60,463 nt of DNA from JAZDCZ01 sp046757925 (GCA_046757925.1 JBHHZE010000016.1:1-60463), one strand, 5' to 3'; positions 7,666 through 17,151 are shown, counted from the first letter of the stretch. The notes: generated by a model not told the origin, from the letters alone. Numbers and translations: made by a program.

Positions 7666-9084
7666 CTAGGACGATGGCCCCGACGACAACGACTTGACCA
7701 CTCGATACAGAAACTCCAGGCCGTCGTAAAAGGACTTGACACTGACCCGCTCGTCCTTGCCATGCATTCGCAGGTCATCCATGTCTAGGAATATTCCGGA
7801 AAGTCCGTAGGTCGGAATGCCGGCGTTGCGCAAGTAGAGCCCATCGGTCGCTCCGGTCACCATCGTGGGCAGCACACCAACACCCGGCCACATTTCGTCG
7901 GTGATGCGCTCGGCCGTAGCCACCAACTCCGGTGTCAGGGGCGAAGGATCACTGGGTCGTGCAACCCCGATCCGCGTGACCTTGATTGCGGGATCGTCGA
8001 GCACACGCACCAACGTGCGCTCCACTTCATCGATCGACTCACCTGGCAGCACTCGGCAATTCACAGTCGCATTCGCAGTCTGCGGCAGCGCGTTTTCCGC
8101 GTGACCTGCATCGAGCATGGTGGCAACACATGTAGTTCTAAGCAGCGCGTTGAAGTAGGGACTGTGCGACAGCTCACGCACGGCTCCCGTGTTCCCGGGA
8201 TCCTTCACGACCGCCGCCATTGCACGGCCTACCTCCCCGCTCTCGATCTTGGACATCCGATCGAAGTAGGCCGCCGTGATTTCGTTCAACACCACCGGAA
8301 AGTCATAGGCGGCGAGACGGGTAAGGCCCTCGCTCAAATGATAGATCGCGTTGTCTTTGGTCGGGACCGAACTGTGCCCGCCCGGGTTGGTGACCCGGAG
8401 ATGGAACGTCTGGTATACTTTCTCGCTCGCCTGAATTTCATTCACGATCCGACGCCCGTCACGCAGTTCCCCTTCGCCCCCCTCGTTGAGAGCGTATTCC
8501 GCCTCTATCAGCTCTCGATGGTTGCGGAGCAGCCAGTCGACACCGTTGTGATCGCCACCCTCCTCATCGGCCGTCAGGGCCACGATGATGTCGCGTGCCG
8601 GCGTAAATCCTTCTCGCTTGTAGCGGATCAGATTCGCAACCCAGATCGCGGCCATCGCCTTGTCGTCGGCCGTGCCGCGACCGTAGAAGTATCCGTCTTG
8701 CTCCCGAAACTGGAAGGGATCGAACGACCAATCACTCTCGAGCGCTTCCACGACATCCAGATGTGCAAGCAGCAGTATCGGCTTCAACTGTCCCGAACCG
8801 CGAAATCGCACAACCAGGTTTCCCTTACCAGGGTGTGGCTCGAAGAGACGTATATCTTCCGCAGGTATCCCGGCGTCGCGGAGACGTGCGGCCATCGCCT
8901 TTGCCGCGTCGGTGGTGCTGCCGACCGAGTGGGTCGTATTGATCTCGATGAGCTGCCTGTAGATGTCGCGTCCAAGCTGCTGATGCGCCGTCAACGATTG
9001 ATTCTGCTGGCTGGATGCGAATGCCAGCGACGTGTTGAGCGCCAACAACGCGCTCGCCAATTTGAGCCCCCAACTTGTACTCAT
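7666..9084 (-). CDS. exported M20-family zinc metallopeptidase
   Basis: A 472-residue di-zinc amidohydrolase/peptidase of the M20 (ArgE/DapE/carboxypeptidase G2) family. An N-terminal signal (MSTSWGLKLASALLALNTSLAFASS) sends it to the periplasm. Metal and catalytic motifs are in the expected order: LLLAHLDVVEA (His and Asp), GRGTADDKA (bridging Asp) and TADEEGGD (catalytic Glu and metal Glu). The dimerisation domain starts near the FHLRVTNPGGHSSVPTKDN motif, with the conserved His. Probably hydrolyses peptide or N-acyl bonds of amino-acid derivatives for nutrition. Monocistronic: a terminator-like hairpin follows, and the VOC gene upstream ends 100 bp away. Confidence 0.88.
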   Translation of the reverse strand: MSTSWGLKLASALLALNTSLAFASSQQNQSLTAHQQLGRDIYRQLIEINTTHSVGSTTDAAKAMAARLRDAGIPAEDIRLFEPHPGKGNLVVRFRGSGQLKPILLLAHLDVVEALESDWSFDPFQFREQDGYFYGRGTADDKAMAAIWVANLIRYKREGFTPARDIIVALTADEEGGDHNGVDWLLRNHRELIEAEYALNEGGEGELRDGRRIVNEIQASEKVYQTFHLRVTNPGGHSSVPTKDNAIYHLSEGLTRLAAYDFPVVLNEITAAYFDRMSKIESGEVGRAMAAVVKDPGNTGAVRELSHSPYFNALLRTTCVATMLDAGHAENALPQTANATVNCRVLPGESIDEVERTLVRVLDDPAIKVTRIGVARPSDPSPLTPELVATAERITDEMWPGVGVLPTMVTGATDGLYLRNAGIPTYGLSGIFLDMDDLRMHGKDERVSVKSFYDGLEFLYRVVKSLSSGPSS

Positions 9085-9186
9085 CCGAACTCCATTTCAC
9101 ATTGACCGGTGGGACCACAGGTATCGGAAGTTGTCCAGCGGGCCACCCGAGTCAAGTGACGCTTCACCGCGTCGCAGGCTGGCGGT

Positions 9187-9831
9187 TCAGAGTTCGACGC
9201 GGCCCTGCGGAGTCTCGATCACTGCGGTCAGTGTCGGAAACTCCGCCCAAACGACACCCATGTCGACTTGGAATGCTTGGAGCATTGGCTGGACCAGGTC
9301 CGGTTCCGGATGTGCCGCCCGGAGCTCCAATAAGCTGCACGCTTGGGGCATTTGATCGGCCGGATGGGGAGAGTCGCCCCAGTCGATGAGGAACGGAACC
9401 AACCCGTCTCCAGGCAACGGTCCGCCTTGGAGTGTGGCCTCGGGCACCGCCAAGCGCCAGTCCAAATGCGAGCCGTCGGCCCGGGACCGCCCCATGGAGA
9501 GAATGGAACCGGGGTCACACCCGGCTGCACGCACCGACGCCACTCGCCGCTCGAGATTGCTCACCTTGGCAGCCCACGTCACCAATTTAGGTTCAGCGAC
9601 CAGATCGACACCGAAAGGCCTACCACCCGCATGGTCGGGCTGTTGCGGGTCGGGTCCGATGACTTCCAGGTAGCACCGCTTTCCGATCGCGACGAGAAAA
9701 TTCGCAGTGCCGAACCCTTCGTGCCGACCACCGGCAATGGGATCGATACCGAGAAGTTCGCCGACTACAGCGGCTCCGCGTGCGAGATCGGGCACGGCAT
9801 ATACCAGGTGATCGATGTGGCTGAGCGACAC
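9187..9831 (-). CDS. glyoxalase-like (VOC superfamily) domain protein
   Basis: A 214-residue protein of the glyoxalase-like family (Glyoxalase_3 type). It opens with the typical VOC strand-helix SLSHIDHLVYAVPDLARGAA and continues with GGRHEGFGTANFLVAIGKRCYLEVIG, where the His and Glu are plausible metal ligands. The second half (ATLQGGPLPGDGLVPFLIDW) matches the duplicated barrel. Start: GTG at 9831, 8 nt after the stop of the glycosidase-like gene, with GGAG upstream; the longer open frame inside that gene is a shadow. Probably co-transcribed with it. Substrate unknown. Confidence 0.75.
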   Translation of the reverse strand: MSLSHIDHLVYAVPDLARGAAVVGELLGIDPIAGGRHEGFGTANFLVAIGKRCYLEVIGPDPQQPDHAGGRPFGVDLVAEPKLVTWAAKVSNLERRVASVRAAGCDPGSILSMGRSRADGSHLDWRLAVPEATLQGGPLPGDGLVPFLIDWGDSPHPADQMPQACSLLELRAAHPEPDLVQPMLQAFQVDMGVVWAEFPTLTAVIETPQGRVEL

Positions 9832-9839
9832 GAGGGCGT

Positions 9840-10925
9840 CTACTCCGAAGCTGCTCGCTCCAGCTGCGCGAGATGTTGCTCGGTCAGCCGTCCCGTACCG
9901 AACAGCGATATACCTGCCGCCCCGTTGGTGCGGGCAAGACGCACCGCTCGGTACAGTTCTTGGGGCTGCAGGCTTGGGACGTAAAGGCCACTGAAGAGCG
10001 GTGTCCTCCTGGAAAGCGCCGCAGCACCCTCGCGCGTCGCACTCCCAATCCAATCCACATCTTCGTTGTAGAACTCGTGGTACATCATGGGGAAAACGGC
10101 ATCCACAGGCCACTCATCCCACGCCTGCCTGACCAGCCTGCGACCGAGTGTGGGCGTGGGGAACACCGCCGTAGAGATCTGCTTGCCTCGCGAGTGAACG
10201 CTCTCCGACAGGAGCGATACGAGTTCGGTAAGCGTGTTCCATCGAAACCTTCTCCATTCGACGTCGTTCGATGCGTCGTCCAGTTCCATGGGATCCCGTC
10301 CGGTCTCGCGTCCGAACCTCTCCCGACACACGTCACAGTAGCAAAAATCGAATTCGGGGTACTCGCGATCCTGCACGAGCCCGTACTTGGACCAAAGCCC
10401 GACAGGAAGGATCACATCGGAATGACGAATGTAGTCGAGGTGTACGCCATCTACTGTAGAGTCGGCCGCGATCTCGGAAACCACGCTGCTGAGATATTCC
10501 CGTACGGGATGCCTCGTGGGGCATACCCACTTGTAGTATCCGACATACGGCGGCTTGTCGAGGCTCGATTCTCCTTGCCGATTGATAGTATACCACTCGG
10601 GATGGTTCTCTTTGGCCCATTCATCTCCGTTGCGGTTGAGCGTCCAGATCCAACGGTGGAACTCGAGCCCCACGGCGTGCGCTGCGTCCGCAAGCAGCGG
10701 CCTGTAACCACCGGAAACCAGTAGCGCCTTGATCCCCGCGTCTTTGAGACGTGTGAACCAACTGCGCCACTCAGCCCGCGTGCGATCACCCCGCCCTTGG
10801 ACCCATGCCCAGTTCTTGAGTGCCGGCGGCGCGGCGCGACGACCGACGAGGAGTTCGCTGCCAGGTAAGACGCCGATCCCCAGCGCTGCACCGCCGACCG
10901 TTCCGAGAAAACGACGTCTCCTCAT
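9840..10925 (-). CDS. Tat-exported GHL10-like putative glycoside hydrolase
   Basis: A 361-residue protein with a twin-arginine leader (MRRRRFLGTVGGAALGIGVL) followed by a TIM-barrel of the DUF187/GHL10 type. Recognisable barrel segments are GIKALLVSGGYRPLLADAA, STVDGVHLDYIRHS (a typical acidic catalytic region), FPTPTLGRRL, WPVDAVFPMMYHEFYNEDVD and AAGISLFGTG. FCYCDVCRERFG contains a CxxC often seen in this family. It probably acts on a cell-surface or environmental glycan in the periplasm; the substrate is not predictable. It lies between the PBP gene (65 bp upstream) and the VOC gene, all on minus, so a link to cell-wall turnover is possible. Confidence 0.75.
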   Translation of the reverse strand: MRRRRFLGTVGGAALGIGVLPGSELLVGRRAAPPALKNWAWVQGRGDRTRAEWRSWFTRLKDAGIKALLVSGGYRPLLADAAHAVGLEFHRWIWTLNRNGDEWAKENHPEWYTINRQGESSLDKPPYVGYYKWVCPTRHPVREYLSSVVSEIAADSTVDGVHLDYIRHSDVILPVGLWSKYGLVQDREYPEFDFCYCDVCRERFGRETGRDPMELDDASNDVEWRRFRWNTLTELVSLLSESVHSRGKQISTAVFPTPTLGRRLVRQAWDEWPVDAVFPMMYHEFYNEDVDWIGSATREGAAALSRRTPLFSGLYVPSLQPQELYRAVRLARTNGAAGISLFGTGRLTEQHLAQLERAASE

Positions 10926-10990
10926 GCTCCCCGAATTCTATAGTCCCGGTTGGACATGCAACATTTCGAGATTCCCCCAGTCTGTTTCTT

Positions 10991-13312
10991 TCAGTTCCGC
11001 CGTCCTCTCCAATGTTCCGCTTGTTCCAGCAGTCTGACAAGAGCGCGATACCGGTGAGATGCGCGGCCCTGTCCTCTGCGCCGACGCGACACCCGTGATG
11101 GCGAACAACTGGTGGTGGGAGCGGTTCCCCGAACGAACAGCTCCGGCTGGCCGCGGCAGCCCCGGCCTGCCGCGAGCCCGGTCCTCTGGTTCACCTCCAC
11201 AATCTCGAGCCCGCGCGGTCGATGAAACTCCTCACCACCGTAGGGCCCTACGGCATCGATCAGAAACCGTGCGAAGATTGGCAGAGCGGCTCTGGAGCCG
11301 GAAAGTCCGATACTCTTTCCATCGTCGAATCCCACCCAAACTCCCACAGCAAGTGACGGAGTGTATCCCACAAACCAAGCATCGCGGTAGTTGTTCGTCG
11401 TGCCCGATTTCACAGCCACGGGACCAAGGTAGCCCAACGTTCTCAGAGACCGGCCCGTTCCCCGCTCCACTACACCGCGCAGAGCCGAAGTGATCAAGTA
11501 GACCTGGGCTGGGTCATACACCTGCTCCCCACGCAGTTCGATTCCCTCCCGGATGTTGCCGTCGTTGTCCAGCACACCCAGTACGGAGTGGATATCCGAC
11601 CGGAAACCGTTCGCGGCCATCACGCCGAACGCGCGTGTCAATTCGAGCGGAGTCACCTCTGACGCACCCAGCGCCAAGCTCGGCACCACGTTCAAGCGGC
11701 TCTCGATTCCCAGCGCTCGAGCCGTTTGAGCAATGCGTCCAGGCCCAACAGCCAGGCCCAATCTGGCGAAAGGGACGTTGAGCGAATGTTCGATGGCCTC
11801 CCTCATGCTCACAGCACCCCGGAATTCATGATCGTAGTTCTGTGGTTCCCACCGCCCGCCGCCGCGCATTTCAACAGAAAGCGGTTCGTCTTGAATCAGC
11901 GATGCAAGTGTGAACCCCCGTGCCGATGACAGTGCCGCAAGTGCTACAACCGGCTTGAAGGCGCTTCCAGGCTGTCTGTGCGCCGCTACAGCGCGGTTGA
12001 ACTGTGACTTGCCGTAGTCCCGTCCACCAACCATTGCTAAGATCTTCCCGGTTCGAGGATCGAGAGCCACCAGCGCCGCCTGAAGTGGCAGCTTGCCCCG
12101 CTTCAGCCGAGGGTACCTCCGCTCCAAGCGCCTGAGCCCACTTCGTATCGCGACCTCCGCTGAACGTTGCAGATTCATGTCGAGCGTGGTGAACACAGCC
12201 ACACCGTTCGCCGGGCGCCGACCAACGGTCGAGACCGCAAGACGCTTGCTCGCAAAGTCAACGAAGTACTGCCCGCCGCCTCGTGTGCTCGGCGCTCTGG
12301 TGAGCTCGAGTGACCTTTTCTTCGCTCTGCGATACTCGCGATCGGAAATCGCATCGCGTTCGTGCATGAGCCGCAGCACCAAATTCCGCCGCTCCCTCGC
12401 CGCCTTGGGATGGCGACGAGGCGCGTAGAGACTCGGCCCGCGAATAATTCCCGCGAGCAGCGCTGCCTCGCTCGGACCCAGCTGCGTAACGTCCTTGCCA
12501 AAGTAGAACTGAGCCGCGCGAGCCACTCCGTGGATGGCCACCGAACCGCGTTGTCCTAGGTATATCTGATTGAGGTAGGTCTCGAGGATCCGCTCCTTGC
12601 TATAGCGATGTTCGAGCATCAGGGCGAGTGCCATCTCTCGCAGCTTTCGGATCGGAGAGCGTCGCGGCGAGAGAAACAGATTCTTTGCCAGTTGCTGCGT
12701 GACGGTGCTCGCGCCCTGCACGATGCGTTTTGCCCGCAGGTCTGCAACGGTCGCCCGCAGGATTCCGCGCAGGTCCAACCCATTGTGCTCGAAGAACCGC
12801 TGGTCCTCTACAGACAGGACCGCATCCACCAAGTGCTGTGGCACCTGTGACAACGGGACCGGTACACGGTCTTCCCTGGATGGACCGTAGGCCGCGCCGA
12901 TCAACTCCGGCTCGAGGGATAGATATCGGAGACTCCTGCCCCGTGCGTCCTCGATATCCACTATGCGGCCACCGTACCCGATCCACACCGTCGCGACGCC
13001 ACCCGGGTCCAGTTGCCCCAGATGTCGGAAGGCGTGACGTCCCACGGTCAGTTTGTGTGCGCTCAGGCCATACTCGCCTATCCGTATCCTGGATCGGTGC
13101 GCGCTACGGTATCCCAGATTGCGCAGCGAACGCTCGACTCGCTTCGCATCGAGTCTGCCGCCCGGCCGAAAAACTATGGGCCGGGCGTAAAAGCGCGTTG
13201 GCGTGTAGAGAGTGTTTTCGTCGATACGTGCTCGGAGTACAGCCTCGATCGGAATGGCCAGGACAGCCGGAATGAGAGATAAGGCAGCCAGCGCAATAGT
13301 TTTCTTGACCAT
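10991..13312 (-). CDS. bifunctional class A penicillin-binding protein (PBP1b-type)
   Basis: A peptidoglycan glycosyltransferase/DD-transpeptidase of about 773 residues anchored by one N-terminal membrane helix (IALAALSLIPAVLAIPIEAVL). A UB2H-like region (about 40-130; YTPTRFYARPIVFRPG) points to the PBP1b group. The GT51 domain has the catalytic Glu in VEDQRFFEHNG and the QLAKNLFLSPRR and YLNQIYLGQ motifs. The transpeptidase has SxxK in RQPGSAFKPV, SLN and KSGTT. The C-terminus is basic. The frame opens at a GTG at 13336, but the ATG at 13312 (MVKKTIALAAL) is a more natural start for the membrane helix. A 5' hairpin precedes it. amrS lies upstream on the same strand, 185 bp away. Confidence 0.93.
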   Translation of the reverse strand: MVKKTIALAALSLIPAVLAIPIEAVLRARIDENTLYTPTRFYARPIVFRPGGRLDAKRVERSLRNLGYRSAHRSRIRIGEYGLSAHKLTVGRHAFRHLGQLDPGGVATVWIGYGGRIVDIEDARGRSLRYLSLEPELIGAAYGPSREDRVPVPLSQVPQHLVDAVLSVEDQRFFEHNGLDLRGILRATVADLRAKRIVQGASTVTQQLAKNLFLSPRRSPIRKLREMALALMLEHRYSKERILETYLNQIYLGQRGSVAIHGVARAAQFYFGKDVTQLGPSEAALLAGIIRGPSLYAPRRHPKAARERRNLVLRLMHERDAISDREYRRAKKRSLELTRAPSTRGGGQYFVDFASKRLAVSTVGRRPANGVAVFTTLDMNLQRSAEVAIRSGLRRLERRYPRLKRGKLPLQAALVALDPRTGKILAMVGGRDYGKSQFNRAVAAHRQPGSAFKPVVALAALSSARGFTLASLIQDEPLSVEMRGGGRWEPQNYDHEFRGAVSMREAIEHSLNVPFARLGLAVGPGRIAQTARALGIESRLNVVPSLALGASEVTPLELTRAFGVMAANGFRSDIHSVLGVLDNDGNIREGIELRGEQVYDPAQVYLITSALRGVVERGTGRSLRTLGYLGPVAVKSGTTNNYRDAWFVGYTPSLAVGVWVGFDDGKSIGLSGSRAALPIFARFLIDAVGPYGGEEFHRPRGLEIVEVNQRTGLAAGRGCRGQPELFVRGTAPTTSCSPSRVSRRRRGQGRASHRYRALVRLLEQAEHWRGRRN

Positions 13313-13331
13313 GCTCACATCCGTGGAATCG

Positions 13332-13363
13332 GACACGGGCTCGCGCCCATGGGAATCCGTGTC
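13332..13363 (-). promoter_or_regulatory. stem-loop in the PBP 5' leader
   Basis: GACACGG (13332-13338) and CCGTGTC (13357-13363) form a perfect 7-bp inverted repeat, with a nested GGGC/GCCC. It ends about 20 nt before the preferred PBP start codon. It could be a leader hairpin, a protein site, or chance in GC-rich DNA. Confidence 0.3.
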
Positions 13364-13497
13364 ATGTGAGCACTACGTGAACTGGTTCGCCGCGGTTTCT
13401 ACCCGCGGAGCTACTAGTGGAGCGTATCCCGGTTCGCGTTGGCGCGCGACTGGTCGCTTTGTGCCGCGCGGCCGACAAAACCTTTGCTCATGCTACA

Positions 13498-14583
13498 CTA
13501 GCCGGCAATCCTCACGGGCAACCGCCTGCTACCCCATCTGCCCGCGGCGCCTTCGAATACGCCGGCGCAGGTCAGCCCACAGGTCCTGCAACTGCCGTCG
13601 TCGGTGAGATTCCACGCGTGGAGCACATACCAATCCCGAGCGATTAACGTCTCGCCGCATCCGTGGCAGATAGTGCTCCCACCATGAATATCGTGCACGT
13701 TCCCGGTGTACGCATAGCGGACCCCGTTTGTAATGGCGATACGGCGCGCCCTTGTAAGGGTGGCTGCGGGAGTGGCGGGAACGTCCCGCATTTTCCAATC
13801 GGGGTGAAATGCCGTGAAGTGTACGGGAACATCCGGACCCAGGTTTTCCACCACCCACCGTGTCATGCAGTCGAACTCTCCATCGGAATCGTTCTTGCCC
13901 GGAATCACCAGATTGGTCAACTCGAACCAGACGTCCGTCTCGTGTTTGAGATACATCAGGGTATCGAGAACGTTTTGCAGATGCGATTTGGTAACGTTCC
14001 AGTAAAATTCCTCTGTGAACGCCTTGAGATCGACGTTGGCCGCATCCATGTAACGATAGAATTCGCGCCGCGGCGCGTCACACACGTAACCCGCGGTAAC
14101 TGCAACAGACTTGATGCCTCGTTCGCGGCACGCCGCTGCGACATCGATGGCGTACTCGTGAAAGATCACGGGATCGTTATAGGTAAACGCGACGCTGCGA
14201 CATCCCAACCGCTCGGCTGTTTCCGCCAACTGTCCCGGTGACGCCGCGTCAGCCAGCGTGTCGATCTCGCGCGACTTACTTATGTCCCAGTTTTGACAAA
14301 ACTTGCAGGCCAGGTTGCATCCGGCGGTTCCGAACGACAGAACCGGCGTGCCGGGTAGAAAATGATTGAGCGGCTTCTTCTCGATCGGATCCACGCAAAA
14401 GCCGCTCGACCGGCCGTAGGTCGTGAGGACTATTGCGTCTCCTTGGCGCATGCGCACGAAACACATTCCCCGCTGTCCCTCCCGGAGCCTGCAGTAGCGC
14501 GGACACATGTCACACTGAACGCGCCCATCGTCAAGGGCATGCCAGTACTTAGTGCGAACAACGGTTTCTTGGAAGTCGTGCAC
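13498..14583 (-). CDS. amrS: AmmeMemoRadiSam system radical SAM enzyme AmrS
   Basis: A 361-residue radical SAM protein. An N-terminal zinc/cysteine region (CDMCPRYCRLREGQRGMCFVR) precedes the radical SAM cluster motif CNLACKFCQNW (about residues 88-98). Barrel motifs include VAFTYNDPVIFHEYA and the pyruvate-formate-lyase-activase-like AANVDLKAFTEEFYW. The C-terminus has a further CHGCG ... CRTCG ribbon. This matches the AmrS family, co-occurring with AmrA (AMMECR1) and AmrB (MEMO) in bacteria and archaea. The biochemical reaction is not established. It follows amrA by 12 bp on the same strand, so the two are an operon. No MEMO gene is in the window. Confidence 0.9.
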   Translation of the reverse strand: MHDFQETVVRTKYWHALDDGRVQCDMCPRYCRLREGQRGMCFVRMRQGDAIVLTTYGRSSGFCVDPIEKKPLNHFLPGTPVLSFGTAGCNLACKFCQNWDISKSREIDTLADAASPGQLAETAERLGCRSVAFTYNDPVIFHEYAIDVAAACRERGIKSVAVTAGYVCDAPRREFYRYMDAANVDLKAFTEEFYWNVTKSHLQNVLDTLMYLKHETDVWFELTNLVIPGKNDSDGEFDCMTRWVVENLGPDVPVHFTAFHPDWKMRDVPATPAATLTRARRIAITNGVRYAYTGNVHDIHGGSTICHGCGETLIARDWYVLHAWNLTDDGSCRTCGLTCAGVFEGAAGRWGSRRLPVRIAG

Positions 14584-14595
14584 GGCGTAATCCCT

Positions 14596-15192
14596 TTAGG
14601 TCTCCTCACCCCACGCCTCAGATTCGAAGCCCAGTAGTTCCGCATCGGGAGACGTCCAGCCATCGTCGGGAAGTCCCGCTTTACGACACAGACAAACCAG
14701 GAACTGCTCTCGGTCCCAGCCCTGCTCGACAGGCACTCCGGGAAGCAGCAGGCCAGCGTTGTACCCACTCCGTATCAAGAGCCCATGCCTACCCACAACG
14801 ACTTGATGCGGCTGGATCGGTTGGCAGTCGGTAAGGGCGTTGATGTCGATCCTGATTGCCGGAAGTTCCTGCAAGGTCACCGGTGGGAAGCGAGGATCAT
14901 CCGTCGCTGAAGCAATCGCCATGTGCGCGACCGAGTCGATCAGCGGCTGCGTCGCGCGGTATTCGCCACGGCAACCTCGTAGTTCCCCGGTTGCGCGCTT
15001 GGTGAGCGTCACGAATGTCGCGCATGGCTCGAGCAGGACAGTCCGATCCGTAGCCACCTCGGCAAACTCGCCGGAGTCGAGATAGCTCTCCAGCGATCGC
15101 CTAGCCACGTGCAGCAGCTCGCGCTTGTCTACGGCGGTGAGTCCCGCCGCTATGCCCCGCGCGACAGGTGTCGCTCGCTGATCCTTACTCAA
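14596..15192 (-). CDS. amrA: AMMECR1-domain protein AmrA
   Basis: A 198-residue single-domain AMMECR1 protein. Hallmarks are FVTLTKRATGELRGCRGEY (the family's LRGCxG motif, about residues 67-78), then ASATDDPRFPPVTLQEL, IRIDINALTDCQPI and LLIRSGYNAGLLLPGVPVEQGW. The function of AMMECR1 proteins is unknown; the conserved LRGCxG motif is presumed catalytic or RNA/ligand binding. The start is TTG at 15192 with GGTGG upstream. First gene of an amrA-amrS pair, divergent from the ClC gene with a 123-bp shared intergenic region. Confidence 0.9.
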   Translation of the reverse strand: MSKDQRATPVARGIAAGLTAVDKRELLHVARRSLESYLDSGEFAEVATDRTVLLEPCATFVTLTKRATGELRGCRGEYRATQPLIDSVAHMAIASATDDPRFPPVTLQELPAIRIDINALTDCQPIQPHQVVVGRHGLLIRSGYNAGLLLPGVPVEQGWDREQFLVCLCRKAGLPDDGWTSPDAELLGFESEAWGEET

Positions 15193-15315
15193 GGTCCCAC
15201 CACCAAGTTCGGGTTCCTCAGCCTGTGGGTTCTCTATACGTGCAATCTATGCCCGGGGACGCGATTTAGGCCAGCGTAGCGCGCCAGCCACATAACCGCC
15301 TATCTTCAGCGCCCT

Positions 15316-17112
15316 ATGGAGTTATCGCGTCTCATAGCCTTCCAGCGAGCCGTCGAAGCACGCTTGACCGACCGCGCAGCGTATTTCGCGGCCAAACTGC
15401 CCCGCTTGGGCGTGGATGAGAACACTCTGTTGCTGCTGTATGCAGTGGCGATAGGCGGGGCCGTCGGGGTCGCTGTTATAGGCTTCTACCACATTATCAA
15501 TCTGGTCCAAGGTTTGGCGCTTTCCACGACCGCCAGCGCATCAGAATTCGGAAGCCGCGTTTCCATCTTGGCGGTCGTGTTGGTGGGCCTGGCGGCAACG
15601 CGTGTGTTGATCCGTTACGGCACCGGCGATTCGGAGGGGCAGAACATACCCGATGTGATGCGTGCGGTGGCCAAGCGGGGCGGAATCGTGCACTCGTTCC
15701 CCGTCGCGATCAAGACGGCGGGTGCCGCTTTGGCGATTGGGACAGGAGGTTCGGTGGGCGCGGAGGGGCCTGTGGCGGTCGCAGGCGCGGCCTTGGGCTC
15801 TCGGATCGGTCGCGTCTTCCGCTCGGGACCGTCGCGTCTCAAGGTGCTGGTGGGGTGCGGGGCCGCCGCTGGTATCTCGGCGGCATTCAATGCACCGATC
15901 GCCGGGGTGTTCTTCGCGCTGGAGAAGGTGATCGGTAGCTTTGGTGTCACCTCGTTCCCTCCGGTCCTGCTCGCGAGCGTCATCTCGGCTGCGATCTCGC
16001 GTGCGGCCTTCGGCAATTCGCCCGTGATCGAGATACCGACCGAGTACGGTGTGGGAGCCCCCAGCGATCTCATTCTCTACGCGGCCCTGGGTGTCTTCAC
16101 GGGCGTGGCGGCGGTTGTATACTCGCGCGGCCCTTTCGTGATCGGTGACCTCTTCAAGCGCATCCCGGCAGTGTGGGCTAGAGTGCTGATGGGAGCACTT
16201 CTAGTGGCGGTACTGGATATCCTGTTCCGCGCCGATCTCTGGGGCCATGGACACGAGAGTTTCAGTGTGGAGATGATCGGTGCGCGCAGCGCACAATTCC
16301 TGATTGCCCTAGCGTTTGCGAAGATCCTGGCCACATCAGTAACGCTGTCGGTCACCCGCACTGGGGGCGTCTTTACACCGGCCCTGTTCGTAGGTGCCAC
16401 ACTGGGCGGCGGCCTTGCCACCGCGGCCGCCAAGTTTCTGCCTGGATTCACCATCGTACCAGAGGCGTTCGCGCTGGTGGGAATGGCGGGCCTGGTGGCG
16501 GGAAGCACCCATGCACCGCTCACCGCCATCATGATCGTATTCGAGATGACCAACGACTACGCCCTGATCCTCCCGCTCATGCTCTGCGGCGCCATCGCGT
16601 ACATAACCGCGCGACGGATCCACCCCGAGTCGATCTATTCCGAATGGCTCGTCCGGCGAGGTGAAAACATCCACTCGGGGCACGATACCGCGGTTCTGGA
16701 GCGGCTCAGTGTAAGCGATTGCTACGATGACGACCCGGATGTCATCAGCGAGGCAGCGACAGTGCCGCAGATTGTCAAGGCGATCGGATCGAGCCCTCAG
16801 ATCGAGTTTCCTGTGCTCGACGCGAACCTCGAACTCCTGGGGATGATCACCTACGACGACCTCAGAACGGTACTGAGTGACGCCGACAAGCTGGCACCGG
16901 TGGTGCTTGCGGGAGATCTCGCAAAACAGCAATTCGAGTTTGTCACACCAAGAGATTCACTGCGCACGGCTCTGCAGAAGCTCGGGGTTCGGGGTAGTCA
17001 CTGCATACCGGTGGTGGCGGAGCACCCCAGCGGCCGGCTCCTCGGGCTGATCAGCCGCCAGGAGATCCTAACCGCCTACGACCGGGAGCTCCTCAAGCAG
17101 GAGCAGGAATAA
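15316..17112 (+). CDS. ClC-family chloride channel/antiporter with C-terminal CBS pair
   Basis: A 598-residue membrane protein. About ten hydrophobic helices span residues 30-430. The selectivity-filter motifs are in order: EGQNIPDV (GxxIP region), GSVGAEGP (about residues 145-152; Glu-containing gate, GxEGP type) and GGVFTPALFVG (GxFxP type). It ends in two CBS domains (about 455-590), as in many bacterial ClC proteins, here with VISEAATVPQIVKAI and HPSGRLLGLISRQEIL. It transports chloride across the inner membrane, possibly coupled to proton exchange. The GAEGP Glu that gates transport is present. Start ATG at 15316; it is the first plus-strand gene after the amrA pair. Whether it is a channel or antiporter cannot be told from sequence. 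Confidence 0.9.
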   Translation: MELSRLIAFQRAVEARLTDRAAYFAAKLPRLGVDENTLLLLYAVAIGGAVGVAVIGFYHIINLVQGLALSTTASASEFGSRVSILAVVLVGLAATRVLIRYGTGDSEGQNIPDVMRAVAKRGGIVHSFPVAIKTAGAALAIGTGGSVGAEGPVAVAGAALGSRIGRVFRSGPSRLKVLVGCGAAAGISAAFNAPIAGVFFALEKVIGSFGVTSFPPVLLASVISAAISRAAFGNSPVIEIPTEYGVGAPSDLILYAALGVFTGVAAVVYSRGPFVIGDLFKRIPAVWARVLMGALLVAVLDILFRADLWGHGHESFSVEMIGARSAQFLIALAFAKILATSVTLSVTRTGGVFTPALFVGATLGGGLATAAAKFLPGFTIVPEAFALVGMAGLVAGSTHAPLTAIMIVFEMTNDYALILPLMLCGAIAYITARRIHPESIYSEWLVRRGENIHSGHDTAVLERLSVSDCYDDDPDVISEAATVPQIVKAIGSSPQIEFPVLDANLELLGMITYDDLRTVLSDADKLAPVVLAGDLAKQQFEFVTPRDSLRTALQKLGVRGSHCIPVVAEHPSGRLLGLISRQEILTAYDRELLKQEQE

Positions 17113-17119
17113 GAGCCGC

Positions 17120-17151
17120 CGGCGGTGCCGCCGCTGCCTGCCTTCTCTCTC
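17120..17151 (+). terminator. candidate terminator after the ClC gene
   Basis: A GC-rich stem CGGCG-GTGC-CGCCG (17120-17133) starts 8 nt after the stop and is followed within 10 nt by a pyrimidine-rich tract (TTCTCTCTCT). Short stem and mixed tract make it only moderately convincing. Confidence 0.4.

Noticed and set aside
8101..9105. Plus-strand open frame opposite the M20 peptidase
   Set aside because: No protein-like features; M20 motifs are intact on the other strand.
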